NCBI GenBank assembly: GCA_038380795.1
Contig: CM076269.1
Coordinates: 4,774,001-4,838,000 of the forward strand
Length of the DNA stretch: 64,000 nucleotides
Reading direction: 5' to 3'
Origin: Pyrocephalus nanus
Lineage: Eukaryota; Chordata; Aves; Passeriformes; Tyrannidae
Part shown: in pieces, positions 13,344 to 26,370 of the stretch
How positions within the stretch are numbered: position 1 is the first letter of the stretch
How the letters are laid out: the number at the start of each line of letters is the position of its first letter
Made by a program: the position numbers and the translations under genes
The notes under the pieces: model-generated
Seen by the model: only the letters and a program-made list of their open reading frames with translations
The model's database searches: none
Told to the model about the DNA's origin: nothing

Positions 13344-15319
13344 AGCTTTTTACAGCAAGAAAGAGCCCAGTGTGACTGTTGTGTAAAGCCTCCTTTTGTT
13401 TCTTTGGAAATTACTCTTAGCCTCCTTTCATTCATCCCAGTGTTGGCAAGCTGATAAGCTGTCCTTCCCTCCTTACCCAGCTAACCCTTGTGGAACATAC
13501 TGGAAGTTCATGGCTCTTCCCATTTCTTGATGTCTGCAAATCAGGATTGAATAAAGAGCACTGCAGCCAAACAGGAATTGGTTGGATCATGTCCAAGTGA
13601 TCCCACTACTAACACTACCCTTTCTCTTTTCTTGTTACTACAGAGAAAAGCAAAATTTTCTCCAGGTTTGTTAATTTGATGGAGGGAGGAAGAAAAATTT
13701 TGAATTCCCTCTTTTTATCTCCCTTCCAGTTTTTTTAGTGAAGTTGAGTGCTAAGATAGGTACTGTAATTCTTAAAGGATTCAAATATTACTTGACCTTA
13801 TTTTGCATTTTTCTTCTGATAAACAGGAATTTTATTAGACTTTTTCAAAGTGCTGACTGTATCTGAAAACTGAGCAATTTGTTTTATAATTATCTTTTTA
13901 TATAATTGATAAAACTATATTTAGTGTAATTCAGTTTCCTTAATATCTTTCAGTAATATATGTGTTAGTATAATGCCTTACACAAATACTTTGTCATCTT
14001 TAATTGGAGACTTACCTGCACGGTTTTTAAGATTTCAAAATGAATGTGTAAGGACGCTGTAATCTCTTGGTAAAATGAGGGATAAATTTCTAAAGGTAAT
14101 ATTTTGTAAGAAAAATTTTCCATGCCAGGGAGTTGCTTTTCAATTCCATTTGTCCTTTGCTTGATCCAGTTTGGTACTGAGTGTTTTCCTCCCACCTCTC
14201 TTTCATCATTGCTTTTCTGTGGTAGACTTTGTGGAAGGCAGAAAAAGTGAGAGTGGATGAGTTTTATCAGTTAAACAGGAGGGTGGAGGAGGTGGTCACC
14301 TCATTCAGGATGTTTTTGGCCGTGGTTTTTGATCTGACACTTAAATAAATGTTTGCACTGAAGAAGGGGAGGAGAGAGGGAAGCTGGAGGAAAAGCCATG
14401 CCTGCTTTCTTGCAGCAGCCCCACTTGGCCTCTCTGCCCCAGAACCTGGGTGACTGTGGCAGGCAGCCAGTTTGAAAGCATCCTCCCCCCAAGAAAGCTT
14501 GAAATTTGGAAGAGAACAGATGATTCTTGTGGTATTGGGAGACTCATGCCAGCCTCAATCAATTACAAGTCACTTGTGTAGACATATTGAGAATTGGCAA
14601 TGTCTGAGTATTACGGTAAATAATCCAAGAAGGATCAGATGTATATGTGCCAATAAGAATGCTTTCAGTTCCGTTATGGAAATTAGTTATGGTTATATGC
14701 TACTGTTACCTGGCTTAAACATTTTCATTTAGTGCCTGATTTAGGAAGAGAATACAATGTGAATGAATGGAGTTGCAGAATTGTTAAGATTCCTTGATTC
14801 CTCTCACAGAACTGTGTTGTTTAATGCTGCTGACCTTAGTCAGAAGAGGTAAGATCAATGATCCAGTTAGTGCATGGACTAATATAAATATTTCTGAAAT
14901 GTAGTGTAGACTAAAATCAAATGCAAAACGCATGTAATGTGTTTGTGCAAGCATGCCAAAACGTTTTGTTCCTATGAGTTTTTTTTGAAGTAAAAGTAGC
15001 ATTTCTTTGACAGTAATGTCTGATAACTGAAGTTAGTCTTCGGTACATTTTTCTGAGGAAGCTCATTTGATAGCAAAATGCAGGAAACGATATTGCCATC
15101 CATCAAAAATATTATCACAGTGAAGAACCACGATCATTTTATGCCCGTCTGCCTTTAAACAGAGCTCCATCTGAATTTTCCTCTCGCTGGGGTTGACATA
15201 TCCTTAAGTTCTCCCGCGGAGTTTTGCGCTTGGCTCGATGTTTCCCAGCCACGCCTGCAAAAGAAGATGCTGTTCCTTTAAAACCAAGTGGCTCATGGAG
15301 TTGTTTTCACTGGCGCAGG

Positions 15320-15341
15320 TTTTTTTTTTTTTTTTTTTTTT
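15320..15341. repeat. Poly-T tract, 22 nt
   Basis: Uninterrupted T22 inside the CpG-bearing block upstream of the first exon; length polymorphism is likely. Confidence 0.9.
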
Positions 15342-15689
15342 AATGTGGTACAGTTCTACTCCATGCAAATGAGCTGCCTGCCCTCTCCGGAGCGCACAAA
15401 GGCGCTGCAGACCTCGCTCAGCACTCACTTGTTTAAAACGGCAGATGGAAGGAGGGACGGCAGGATGAGGATTTATTAGCTGCTCGCAATAAAAGAACCC
15501 CACTCGCTCCGCAGAGGATCAGAGGAAGCCTGGTGAATGGGATTGAGTTGTATCTGCCTTCAGCTGACTTTACAGTGATGCGTTTAGCTCATGTGACTCG
15601 GTCACTTAGCAGGAAGATCAGCTGAAGATTGCCGTGTAAATCTCTATTCCTTTAAGCACCGCCAACCTGTGTGCTTGTGTCGAGACTTC

Positions 15690-15722
15690 TTTTTTTTTTT
15701 ACTTTTTTTTTTTTTTTTTTTT
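15690..15722. repeat. Compound poly-T tract (T11-AC-T20)
   Basis: Two T runs separated by AC, about 1.6 kb upstream of the first coding exon. No retroposed body is recognisable on either side. Confidence 0.9.
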
Positions 15723-15883
15723 GTGGTTTGCAGCTGTCATAACTGTGGGAACAGGAACACTCCATCGAGCTGTGGTAGGCAGCCCACGGTCTGGGCTCTC
15801 GTTGTTGCTGCATTTGCACACTTGAGGATGTCTGGCTGAAATCCCCTCATAAACACAGCTCTCCGGTGGAGTTTGATTTCTTT

Positions 15884-15900
15884 TATATATATATATATAT
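15884..15900. repeat. (AT)n microsatellite
   Basis: Short pure TA/AT run followed by an imperfect ctatatct extension. Confidence 0.85.
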
Positions 15901-17358
15901 CTATATCTCGTGAAAGTCGTCAGAGCCTTGAGTTAGATTCTTTTTAAATACAGTATTTATATGCAGAAGTTATAAATAGACTCATCCTAGGATTTTTATC
16001 AGGAGTTGAAATCTGTTGCTTTAGATTTCTGCTAAAGAATTTGAAGGTTGTTGCAGCAGTAGGTTGTTCATTATATTTGCAATATTTTCTTTTTTTCCTT
16101 TCTAATATAGAAAGGGCAAGTGTAGGACAAAGGCTTCTTGACATGCTCAGTAATTTAAATAATACTGGGATGAACATACCTAGACCTTTATTGAAATGGT
16201 GTTTGGTATAGCTAAAAGCTTTATTGTTGTTTTATTTTTCAACACATGCTATGTGCTCCTGCTTTAAAATGGGATTGGCATAATGCACCTAAAGGGGCAA
16301 AGCCTTTTTTGATCTTGCTGGAGTTGCCTGTCTGAAGGTAGCTGGAAAACAGCAACTGCAGGACAGACTGAAAAAGCCTCAGCTGAACTGTGGGGGGTTT
16401 TTTCTTTTCTTTTTTTTTTTTTTTCTTCTTTTTCTTTTCCTTTTTGCCATGGATGACGATGAGGGAAGGGCTTCTTCAGACAGCTCTTGTCACTGATGAA
16501 TAGATGAATGAATCCTTAAACGTTCAGAACTTGCAACATGTGTTCCAGACCCTTCAGCACATGAGAGTCGCAAGATCTCAGCAATGAGCTGGAGAATGTG
16601 CCGTGCCTGCTGCAGATGGAGGAGCCCAGCATACCTCAGAGATAGCAGGAACAAAAGAATGTGTGACAGGATCTGAAGAACCTGACAGTCGCTTTGTCTT
16701 GCAAAGGACTAAAGGAATTTTTTCATAATTTGGAAAAATAAAATTTCTATTTTTTTTTTCTTTCACAGTGAGATTTTTTTTTTCCCCTGTGTTTTAGATA
16801 GCAGTGTGCCCTGTGTGCCCACAGCATTGCTTTTTTAGTTAGCGTGACTGTGTATTTTTTTAAAGGAAATGTGACCTGGATTTTGTGAGCTTATTATACA
16901 CAGTAAATGAAGGCAGCTGTTTTAGTTTACTGATCCCTTATAACAGCTCAAGTAAATTGAAATAAAGCAAAAATATGTGCTCCTGGGATCTGAATTAAAT
17001 TCCCCTCTTTGGCCTTACATGGAGCCGTGGATTATTACATATTTGTAGACAGTTGTGTGTATGAGGGGAACGAGACATCCAACCTTGAAAAGATTTAGGA
17101 AAGTCGAGCAGCTTTTTTCCAATGTGACCTGCCAAATCTGCCACAAAGAGGCAGGCAAAATTACCTCCAGATAGTCAGGGACCGTGGCTGCAGTTCTTCA
17201 TGACAGGCAAGTGCAAGACCAGGCCCTATTTTTAGCAAGTGGTCAGAGGGGAAGTTAAGGGAGGGGGGAAGAAAACTTTGAAAATAATGGACTTCTTTAA
17301 CAGTTAGAGAGCAAAGCCAGCCAGAAGCAAGTGAGCTTTAGTGATCAGCAGTTGAAAT

Positions 17359-17397
17359 ATGGATGATTCAAGTATTCTTCGAAGAAGAGGGCTGCAG
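17359..17397 (+). CDS. MAST4: Alternative first coding exon of a MAST-family kinase (probably MAST4)
   Basis: Seen: an ATG with A at -3 and G at +4 (strong Kozak context) opens 13 codons, MDDSSILRRRGLQ, ending exactly at a consensus donor (CAG|gtgagt) in phase 0. An in-frame TGA lies two codons upstream (17353-17355), so the frame cannot extend further 5' in this exon. The peptide is acidic, then strongly basic (RRR), with no signal peptide or membrane segment. Joined to the 32-nt exon at 49567 it stays in frame and runs into a motif I recognise from MAST kinases. Known: MAST proteins are large microtubule-associated Ser/Thr kinases with a DUF1908 region, a kinase domain and a PDZ domain; MAST4 is the largest and is made as several N-terminal isoforms. 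Inferred: this is the private start exon of a short-N-terminus isoform. An acceptor-like site (ttctttaacag, ending 17303) means it may be preceded by a noncoding 5' exon. MAST2 is the main alternative; the large introns favour MAST4. Confidence 0.68.
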
Positions 17398-18985
17398 GTG
17401 AGTGTAACTTCAGCCTGCTTTTATTTACTCTTCTGCTTGTAATGTTGACAGTCTCGTAAAAATGCTGACAATTGTTTGGAGTAAATCAGGTTGACTGAGT
17501 ACATAACAGTGATGCTGGAATTTGATGTTTTCTGTGTATATTTTGTGAACTAAAAGCAGGCTTTTGTATAAAGTACAAAATACATTTTTTTTATGTCTTG
17601 GTTTTTATCCAGTAATTTTGTGAATGTTCCTGTGGCAAGAAGTGAAGTCTGAACTATGAGGTTAACCTTGTTTTTCAAACTTCAGTTTTACAGATACATA
17701 TAAAAATCTGTTAAGTGACTTTTCAGACTTGGCTTAGAGTAGCCATTTTAGTTGAGCATTATCTAAAAATTAAATGTCAAAGTAGAGTGAATATTCTCTT
17801 TTATTTCAGACATATGCTTTTTCATTGCCTCAAATGCACAGTAACCCAAAACCAGAATGCAGTTCAGCAATGCAAATAATATTTATATTTTACTTTCAAC
17901 AACTATTGTTAAGTTCAGATAAATATCTAGTTTGTTTTGAACTTAAACTAGTGAAGTTTTATTTTGTACTGGTGCTGTGGAAGTTTTATTCAGTTGCAGT
18001 GGCATGACAAACATGGTAATCCGTGTCAGTGCCAGTGTCAGTGGTGTGTGATGACTGAGCTGATGCTTATGGAGTAAAACTGCTGGAAGGGAGTGAGCTC
18101 CAAAATTTTGTGTGAGCTGGGCATGGAATAGATTAGTGCTTGAAAGCACTGTATTCTTTTTTTTCCCCCCCTTTTGCATTGTAATGGGATGGGATACAGC
18201 CTATTACATACTTGCTAGCATAAGTAATTGTTTATAGACCATGAACGTTGCCTATTAAATTAACCATGCCTGTCCTTTTGTTTAACTTCCTTTGAGGGAA
18301 AATAAATCTACCGTTTTAACATGCTGCCATTCATACCTTACTGATGCTTTAAGGCAATTACAGAGTAATTATTGCCTTATGTGAATATGATCCATGTCTC
18401 ACCTTTTTATATTTCGTGTATATTTTCATTTTCCTTTGTGCCAGCTTATTAAAATCACAGGAATAGCTTGGCACTGTGTGCTGCAATACCACGGTGACAG
18501 TGTGTTGTGATAGTGCATTTCCTCATCATAAAATCAGCTGTATTTGCTTTCTGTGTAATTGAGTATACAGGAATAAGTAAGATTGTTTTGGGATAAATTT
18601 TCGGATAAATTGATATTTGTTTTCAATTTACCTAATTAGAGTTTCATAGCCAAGAAGACTGTTTCTGACTACACTTAAATAAAATTTTTAAGCCCTTTTA
18701 GAGCTTTCCTGAGCCTAGAATTTCTCTGGGATGTTGTATCTGTCTGACGTGTCAGGGAGTGGTTTTTATGGTGATGCTTCAGGGAACTACTGGAAAAGGA
18801 GGGGAGGTTGGAGGAGCCCAAATATCTACCAGTGTCAACAGAAGACACTGCTGGGAATGAGGATGCATTTCTCTGGTTTAACTCTGTGTAGTGTGGTGGA
18901 ATTTGATAATTCTGGTGGTCTTGAGTATTTACTGTCTCTGTGTGGTGGTGTCTTTGCACAGCTGGGTAGGTATCTATAAATCCAC

Positions 18986-19004
18986 ATATATATATATATA
19001 TATA
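18986..19004. repeat. (AT)n microsatellite
   Basis: Pure AT dinucleotide run of about nine units, ending in tatagg. Confidence 0.85.
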
Positions 19005-19369
19005 GGTGTAATTAATATCTCCATCAAAAATGCTTTGGGAACTAAGAAAATATGCTGAAAGGAATTAAGGCAGATATCCAGTAAGTCCAAAAGGAAGTTA
19101 ATGTTGAATCTTTTTTTTTTCTTCCTTGTGTATCTTGGAGTAAATTTTTTTAGAAGAAATTGTGGCTCAGAAAAGTGACCATTTTATAGTCAACTTCAAC
19201 CTTGGCAATCAGGAAAAATTAAAAAGCTGTTGGGACTCTGCCAAGGCTTTGTATTTAATTACTTTCTGTCCAGGGCTGGGTCATACCAGTTTGGAAAGCC
19301 ACTGATGAGAAAGTTTCTGAGTTCAAACTGGATGTTGATGGCTTTAAAAATGAACATCACAGCCTAAAT

Positions 19370-19590
19370 TAGGTCCTCTAATCCAACCCCTCCACTCAAA
19401 GCAGCACTAATTCCAAAGTTAGATCCAGTTACTGAAGGGCTTGTCCAGGCTGGTTTTGAGTATTTCTAGGGATGGAGATTCCTCAGCTTTTCTTGGCACC
19501 TGTTCTGGTCCTTAATCACGTGCACTGTGAACATCTTGTTTCCTTTATATTTTGATACAGAACACTTGCCACAGCCTTTTAGTGCTATTT
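19370..19590 (-). mobile_element. Old CR1 LINE fragment
   Basis: The + strand shows a diverged reverse-complement CR1 pattern: aggtcctctaatccaacccc, cactcaaagcag, gaagggcttgtccaggctgg, ttttgagtatttctaggg, atggagattcctcagc, then a weaker aacatcttgtttcctttatat block. Divergence is visibly greater than in the copy at 5.3 kb. Non-coding fragment; subfamily not determined. Confidence 0.8.
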
Positions 19591-21153
19591 CATGTCATGT
19601 TTAAAAGTTGACTATCGAGGATTGACTGAGATGAACAAACTGATAATCTCAGTGCCACGTTGTCCCTCCTCCCCAAAGTCTCCTGTCCCCGCCCTGCTTT
19701 TTAACACAGTTGATTTAGGCTTGTTCTCTTGTCAAAACCAACTCTTTTTTCTCTCTTAAATAAACCATTTGCCATCACCAGCCCTTCCCGTTCTTTAGCA
19801 AATGTATGCATGTGTTTTCCTTGTGCTTCTTGTTACCTCCATTACCTGAAATGCACTTGATGTCACCACTGTGATACTTCATCTTCCCTGGGAACTCCCT
19901 CTGCAGTGATCCCTGCAGTGAATGGCAGGTGTTTTGGTTTAGTGAAATGTGTGGAAATTAAGGTCCAGGAGAGGCAAATAAACTGTTCTATGTAAATATA
20001 ACTATGTATACACATACAAATATACATACACATAATGTGCTCACACAGGATGTAGCTGAGTAATAGCAATGAGAGAAGACTGAGAAAGAGCTTCTAATAA
20101 TGGAATAGTCTTTTAATTTCTAGGCTTTCATTTTAGATAATGAACTTGGACTATTGATATAAATTACTGCCTAGGGACAGGTGCTAATGCAGGTGGTGGA
20201 GCTGATTCTGCTGCACTCTGCAGAGATCTGTATTTGGTTTTTTTTGTAGTTAGTGGTGATGTAAAATACATTGTGATGTTAGCCACAAATGTTAGGAGAT
20301 TACCTGGGTTTGTTACTGTTCCTGTACATGTGTATCATTTGTTGTTGCTATTTTAGTGCAGGTGAAAAGCAGTAGTACCCAGTGAGATAAACTTGAACCC
20401 TGTGAAGATAAACTTGTGTTTTGAACATCACCTGTACTGGAATATGGTTATTTTTTGGGGTTTTATTTGCACTGCAGGAAACACTGCATGTGTGCTTTTA
20501 CTTTTCTCACACATGCAAGAAATTGGTTATTCTACCACCAAAATCCTGATGAGTAAGTGCAAGTAAGAAAATTAATGGAGAATGTGATATTCCAAAATTC
20601 AAATACTTTCATGGAGCTTATATTCTATATTCCTGGTACTTAAGCAGTGCTCAGATGTGATTGGACTTTGTCATCACCACAGTTCCCTGCATCCACATTT
20701 CCTACAGAGTGATACCTCCCTCTCACTTTCTGCTGGAATTTGGGCTGGGTTCAACCAGGTAATTCACTTTGTGGGACTGTTTTTGTGCTGGTTTCAGTGC
20801 AGATCTGAAAGACAAACTGCACCACAGAACTTGAATGTGTTTATCTTGGCTGGTGTTTTCTGCTGCACAGCATGTTTGGCTAAAATATAATATATGTATA
20901 AGAAACCATACCCCTTCTTCTTCTTCTCTCCCTACCCCCCCAAATGATTTATTAATTCTAAAGATAAAACTAACATTTTCCTCCTGGGGGCAGGGGGGAA
21001 ATAGGGCATGGAGAATATAATCTCAGAATATTCAGTGGCCCTGTTTTTGAGCTGATTTATTTTACTCTAAGGGCTGAGCACTTTTTTGTTTTGTTTCATA
21101 GGGAAATGGACTCAGAGAATCAGTGGAAATTCTAAGCTTTGATATGTTTAACA

Positions 21154-21192
21154 AGAGAAGGTTTACTGTACTGTACAGTTTAAACCTTCTCT
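21154..21192. other. 39-bp imperfect inverted repeat (hairpin)
   Basis: Arms AGAGAAGGTTT (21154-21164) and AAACCTTCTCT (21182-21192) are exact complements. Between them a second inverted pair, CTGTAC and GTACAG, brings the two arms together. The predicted stem is 11 bp plus an A-T pair, a two-base bulge and about four to six more pairs. Too short for a typical pre-miRNA without flanking pairing, which is weak. Confidence 0.6.
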
Positions 21193-24100
21193 GGTGCATC
21201 TTTGCTCATAATTTAGAGACCCTGAAACTCAACATGCTCATCAGTTTTCCTAAGGAGTCTCTTTTAAAATTACTGAAGATATTTTTTGCTGGCTACAAAG
21301 TGGTCACAAGATCCGATAAAGATGCTGTTAGTAAGAATGTTGCTTTTTACAGTATTTTTATAAAAAGTTAAAGGTAGAAATTGTGCTTTATAAAGGAAAA
21401 GAAAGTTGTTTACAGTGATTTGGACTCAAAATTTGATTTTTCTGTTTTGCTTTTGGAAGATGTATTAACTGAAAGATGAGTATATAAATTTTAAACTGAA
21501 GATTACCTTTAAGTTTAGCACGATACATACACGTGGGAAGATCTTCAGATATTGTGAGCCTCTTGGGCTTGAGTTTTTGGAACAGGGTGGTAGCCTGCTA
21601 TGGAAAATATATTAACAAGAGTTATTTTATGCTGCTCCCAGATTTACCAGGCACATAACTGAACCCACAGGTCAGATGTCTGCTGAAGAGCTTCCAACAG
21701 TGATGATGTGGGCAGTCACCACTGACATCTGAAGAAGGGGTGGTAACACAAGAAGATAAATAAAAATGATTTATCTAAGATACTGAAATTATATACTTAG
21801 GATATAAGAAATTGCACACTGGTTTTTCTTTTAAAAAACACTAGTTTAAAGAAAAAGTAATATTTTCATGTTAACTTCCAAAAGAAACAAGAGTCATTTG
21901 CAGGCTTGGTTCCTGTTCTCCCAGTAAATTCTCAGCACCTGAAATCAGTTAAAATTTGGACTGCAGAAGATGTCCAAAAGATAATCTGAAAGTTCTTCAG
22001 CTTGTGTGGAAATCAGCAGCTGACAGAAGGAGCAGGATGTGTCCTGGTGTTACCAGTGTGGTGAAGGGAAATGAACTCAGTTGTGCAGAGGTTGAGCTGT
22101 GGCTGTGCAGATTGGCTGGGCAGCGTGCACTGTCATTGCCCAGGAGTGTCTGGAGGGACATGAGTGAGGAGAAGAAGGATTGGGGAACATTGAATATGAA
22201 GGAATGGTGGCTAGAATTCATTAAGCAGATCAGTCATAAGCAACTTGTTTTGACTAAACTCAGTCAGTGGAAACAAACTGTGAAGTTTTGTTATAGGAGT
22301 CCGTTGTGATCTTGTGCTTGGGTGCTGTCTATTGTAACGTGTGAAAATGGATTATGATGTGTGTGAATATGCCACATAGCATTGTAGGACTGAGGATTCA
22401 TGCTTAGAAAGGCTCCCCATGTTGATTTTTGGTGGCTGGCTGCAGTGCTTTCACCCTGGTTTGGATTTTCAGGACTTGTGCTTGTGGTCCACTTTGCAAT
22501 GGAGTAGTAAAGGGGACTGAATTTGGGGAGCGGATCCTTCTGGCATTCACTGTGAAGGGACTAGAAAATATAGCAAGGGAAAAACGTGTAACCTTGTCAG
22601 AATAAAAAGTCCTTGAAATATGGACAAGGATAAAAGGTTAAATGGTTTGCTCAGGCAGAAAAGATGGCATTTAGCTGCTGTCTTCAGGGTATTGTTAAAT
22701 TGCTCTGATAATTTGCTATAGTTATGCTTAAATAAATGCTTTCAGTTTGTCATTAAGGACTTTGTGAGTGCTTGTATAGCTGAACTAAACTTTTTATTTT
22801 CAACCTGTGAGAAAAGATAAAAATGCCAGTAATTAATTCTACTACAGAAAGAAAGATTTTGTTAGCAGGTGACTGCATGAAAAAATGGATCTCTGTGTGT
22901 GCATCTGAGTCTGAGGAGATTTTGGATAAAGGGATTCTTCCCAAAGATAAACAGTAATATCTTTTTCATACATTTCATTGGCTTGAAAGTGCCTGCTTGG
23001 TAGACTTGGTAGGTTTTTGCTGCTGGTGGTGACGGGGGTTGCTGTGCAGAGAGTGGCTTTTGTTTCTCCTCCCTGCCATTAACCACTTGGCGTTAATAGC
23101 GCTGCATTTTGCACTTGCTTAATGCTGGAAATCCCAAACCTTAGAGGAAAACCAGCTCTCCAGCCTAGCAACATAACGTAATGCTGCCATGCTGCAAGAC
23201 TGGTGTTTAATCTGCTTATCTTTAATAGTCTTCACTGCTTACACAGACCCATTTACCTCTTTAATGAGAAGAAATGTCCTGCAGTGAGGCAGCGTGTATT
23301 TTGCTTCTAGGCTTATGTCATCAGCCTGGAAGTTGAAATTGGTTGGAGCACTTTTTTATTTTCCTGTCAGTTCTGCCTGGTTCTGGTTGCCTCTTCAGTT
23401 TCTCACACGCACTGAAAGAAGGTGGTTTTCATAAAAGGAAACCCGATTAAAACATGCCAAGTGAAAATCTGATTTTTGGAAATGGTCAGGATTGATTGGG
23501 AGCAGAAAGTCCTCATGTATTTTCAAGGGATAAATATTAAGTATATTTGCATTCTGAATATTTGTAAATTGTGGCTGCTAGTCACATAAATACATGGAAG
23601 TATGTTAGGAGTTGCAGTTGCAACACCTGGAAAAGGCTCTCTAAAATGTCAGGAGACACTGAAAGTCAATTGTAAATATGTAGCAATATTTCTCATATGA
23701 TTTAGCAGTTGTTCCTCTTTTACTTTGTATTAAATTGCTTTACTGAAGCCATTAGTATTTATCTGACCTGTGGAAGGTACAGGATTTTACCATTTCTGGG
23801 ATCAGGATAGGATCTTCAATTCCTGGGAGCTACTACACAGAGTAATCTGTAGATACCAAAATGTTTGTGTGCAAAATGTCTGTATTGTTTTCATGTTATT
23901 CTCTGAAGTAGATGATATTAAATCTTCAAAAGGGGATCATTTTCAAGAGCTGCATACCCTAGACTTTTTTTGATATGCATTCTTAGCACAACAGTGAGAG
24001 GCAAGAATCTGGATTAGTTTATTCAGCACCTAGGTGAGCAGCAGAGTCTTTTTACCCACCAGGGCAGTGTGAAAATGAAAGTATTTTAGCATCCAGGGTA

Positions 24101-26346
24101 GTTCAGGCATTACCTGTGCAGCTTGTTTTCAACTGTGTGGGTATACTCTGAATTTTCAAATCTGTCAATATACTTTAGCAGTCTTTTTTCTTTTAGGAAC
24201 AAACTTTTAAAATTTACATTTTCTTTCAGGAATCAAAGAAATGGGGTTGGCTTTGGGGGACTTGATAAAATTTTGCAATCTGAGTGTTCATGTTTCTAGA
24301 TGTTAAAGGTTTTTCTTAGCGATATGATTTTTGGCCTGGCCATCAGTGACATCCAAAAGAAATTGCAAAACAAAATAAAAGCTACCTAAAACCACGGGAA
24401 ATTCAAGTGGTATGGAAATGATTTGTTAGACCAAGTGTGCTTTAGAAATAGGAATTTTCACTTTACTCATTTCTTCTGAAAACATTGCATTTATACTGTA
24501 AATAATGCAGTGCAGAGTTCCCTAAACTTGGTTTATGAGCTTTGAAATCACTATCTCTGTTTAAAGATTTGCTATGAATCACACTCTGTAGTTTTGTGAT
24601 TCAGAGCCTAAATGGAAGATTGGTAGGTTATTAATTTGAATCTGCCAGTCTTATTTATTCCACATTAGAAAGCTAATTTCAGCTTGAATTCAGTTGTTCT
24701 ATACAATATCATAAATACATAATACATGCCATTTTACATAAATGCCTCTATATGATTAAACCTTGAAGTTCCTCTTTTTTGCTTCATGGATCAAGCATTC
24801 TTGCTGTAAATCCAGTAAAAAGTATTAAATTGTTTCAGATTTTGATGGACTTCACCCTGACATTCAACCTCACTGTCCTTAACTATTCTTTCAGTATCGA
24901 TTTTATTGATATGTCTCAAGGCAATAAATCCATCTTTCCATGCATCCTGACATGTTGTTGTCTGCTGTGGGGCTTTGGGTGAAGTGCTCTACTACAGGTG
25001 TGTCATAATACAGTGAATTAAGAGTTTAATCCTTCCACTCCCTGTGCAGGCTCCCTGACACAGTCATTGCTGTTCTCTGAATTAATTTCTTCTTCCTTAA
25101 ATAAAGAACTGCATTTTTGATTTTGTATTGTTTCTCTTTGATAATGAGTTATATATATCTCTTTAAAATCTGGGCTTTGACGTTATCAGCGCTTTGTGAG
25201 CACAAACAAGCAATTCTCTGGTTCAGCTTTGTTTTTACCTGGTCACATCTATAAATGACTCATTTTGCTAACAGCAACGCTCCATTTAAATCAAATTGTT
25301 TGAGCACAGCAGATGCTTTTGTAGCCAAAGGTTTCTCTTTTCAAGATGCTCTTGGATATTACTGTGATAAAGTCATGTTTGGAATGAGGATGAATATAAT
25401 TACCGCCTATTGTATGGCTTAGCTTAAACAACTGTAACCTGATATAATTACTTTTAAATTACTGCCATCAGAAGATGAAAATATTAATTGGGTTTGACAT
25501 TTATCACTTGTTTTACATCAGCACGGGCTAATAAATGTCACTTGTGCTGCCAGCCAAAAGAAAGAAATGATGTCAGATGTCACTGGGGTAGTTGGTGTGG
25601 TCCATGAATAAGATCCTTTCTGCTCCAGCAGTTTGTGAGCTGTGGCTCCTCCGTGCTGCAGGTCTGAGATGGAACAAGCCAGACCCAGGGCCATCTCTTC
25701 CCAGCAAATTTGTCGCCCTAAGGCTGTTCTAAAGTGTTTCCAACGTTATGCTGCTTTTTTCCCCCCTTAGGTACAGGTAGTGATCTCCCACTCTCTGAAA
25801 AGGTCCATCGTTCAGCTTCGTTTTTCGTAATTGTAGGGAACGATTCGGCCAAGGTGGAAGGATTTGTACTGACTGGTAGAGAGATCCCCTGTGGGGGCTG
25901 ATTGTGGGGTGCTTGCTGGGAGGAGATGAGGATCTTAAAACCCTTAAACAGTGGGGATAAATGTAAAGGCTGGGGGAATGGATTGTGGGGAGCTGAGGGC
26001 AAGGAAGAAATTGGAGGTGACTAAAACAGCGACACGAGTGATTTTACAATTGAGATTGATTTCAGATTGCAAAGGCTGTGGGCAGACAGTTTATTTTCTC
26101 TAATGGTCTCCAGTCATTTGCTATTTGTTTTTCCAGCTTTCACCTTTTCCTTTTTCAAATGTGATGTCAGGCACCTTCTCATTCTGAGCTTGTTGACTGT
26201 TTTGGTAGGCCCTACCTTAAAACTGTGGGCCAAATTTAAACCTGACAGTTCTGTTGCACTTCATCTCAGAACATTTATTTATTAAAGAGATAGCACCCTA
26301 AACTTCTTGTATTGAAATGGGCAGATAATAATGTTGTGAGTGGTTG

Positions 26347-26370
26347 TTTTTTTTTTTTTTTTTTTTTTTT
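26347..26370. repeat. Poly-T tract, 24 nt
   Basis: Uninterrupted T24; no retroposed body recognised beside it. Confidence 0.9.

Larger units (their letters stand above)
1..15120. other. Upstream DNA without a supportable gene
   Basis: No exon, RNA gene or coding similarity could be supported on either strand. If a longer MAST isoform starts further left, this stretch is its intron; otherwise it is upstream flank. It contains a 46-bp tandem duplication (221-308), an AT/AC microsatellite (3948-3979), a tRNA-headed SINE (4705-4818), a CR1 fragment (5267-5475), a 26-nt poly-T (10819-10844), an ACGT cluster (12885-12949) and a 22-nt poly-C (13322-13343). The 106-codon frame at 4285-4605 and the 138-codon minus-strand frame at 6614-7030 show no domain or splice pattern and are left out as chance frames. 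Confidence 0.5.
15121..17358 (+). promoter_or_regulatory. Candidate promoter/5' region of the short MAST isoform
   Basis: The 15180-15530 stretch carries about 15 CpGs in roughly 350 bp (for example cccgcgg, gcgcttggctcg, ctccggagcgc), well above the CpG-poor surroundings. It is followed by an inverted repeat GTGAC-TCG-GTCAC (15593-15605), long poly-T tracts and an (AT)n run. A donor-like CTG|gtgaat lies near 15531 and an acceptor-like site ends at 17303, so a spliced 5' UTR is possible. The segment directly before the ATG (17304-17358) is purine-rich. That this is the promoter is inference from position and CpG content; no start site can be seen. Confidence 0.3.
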
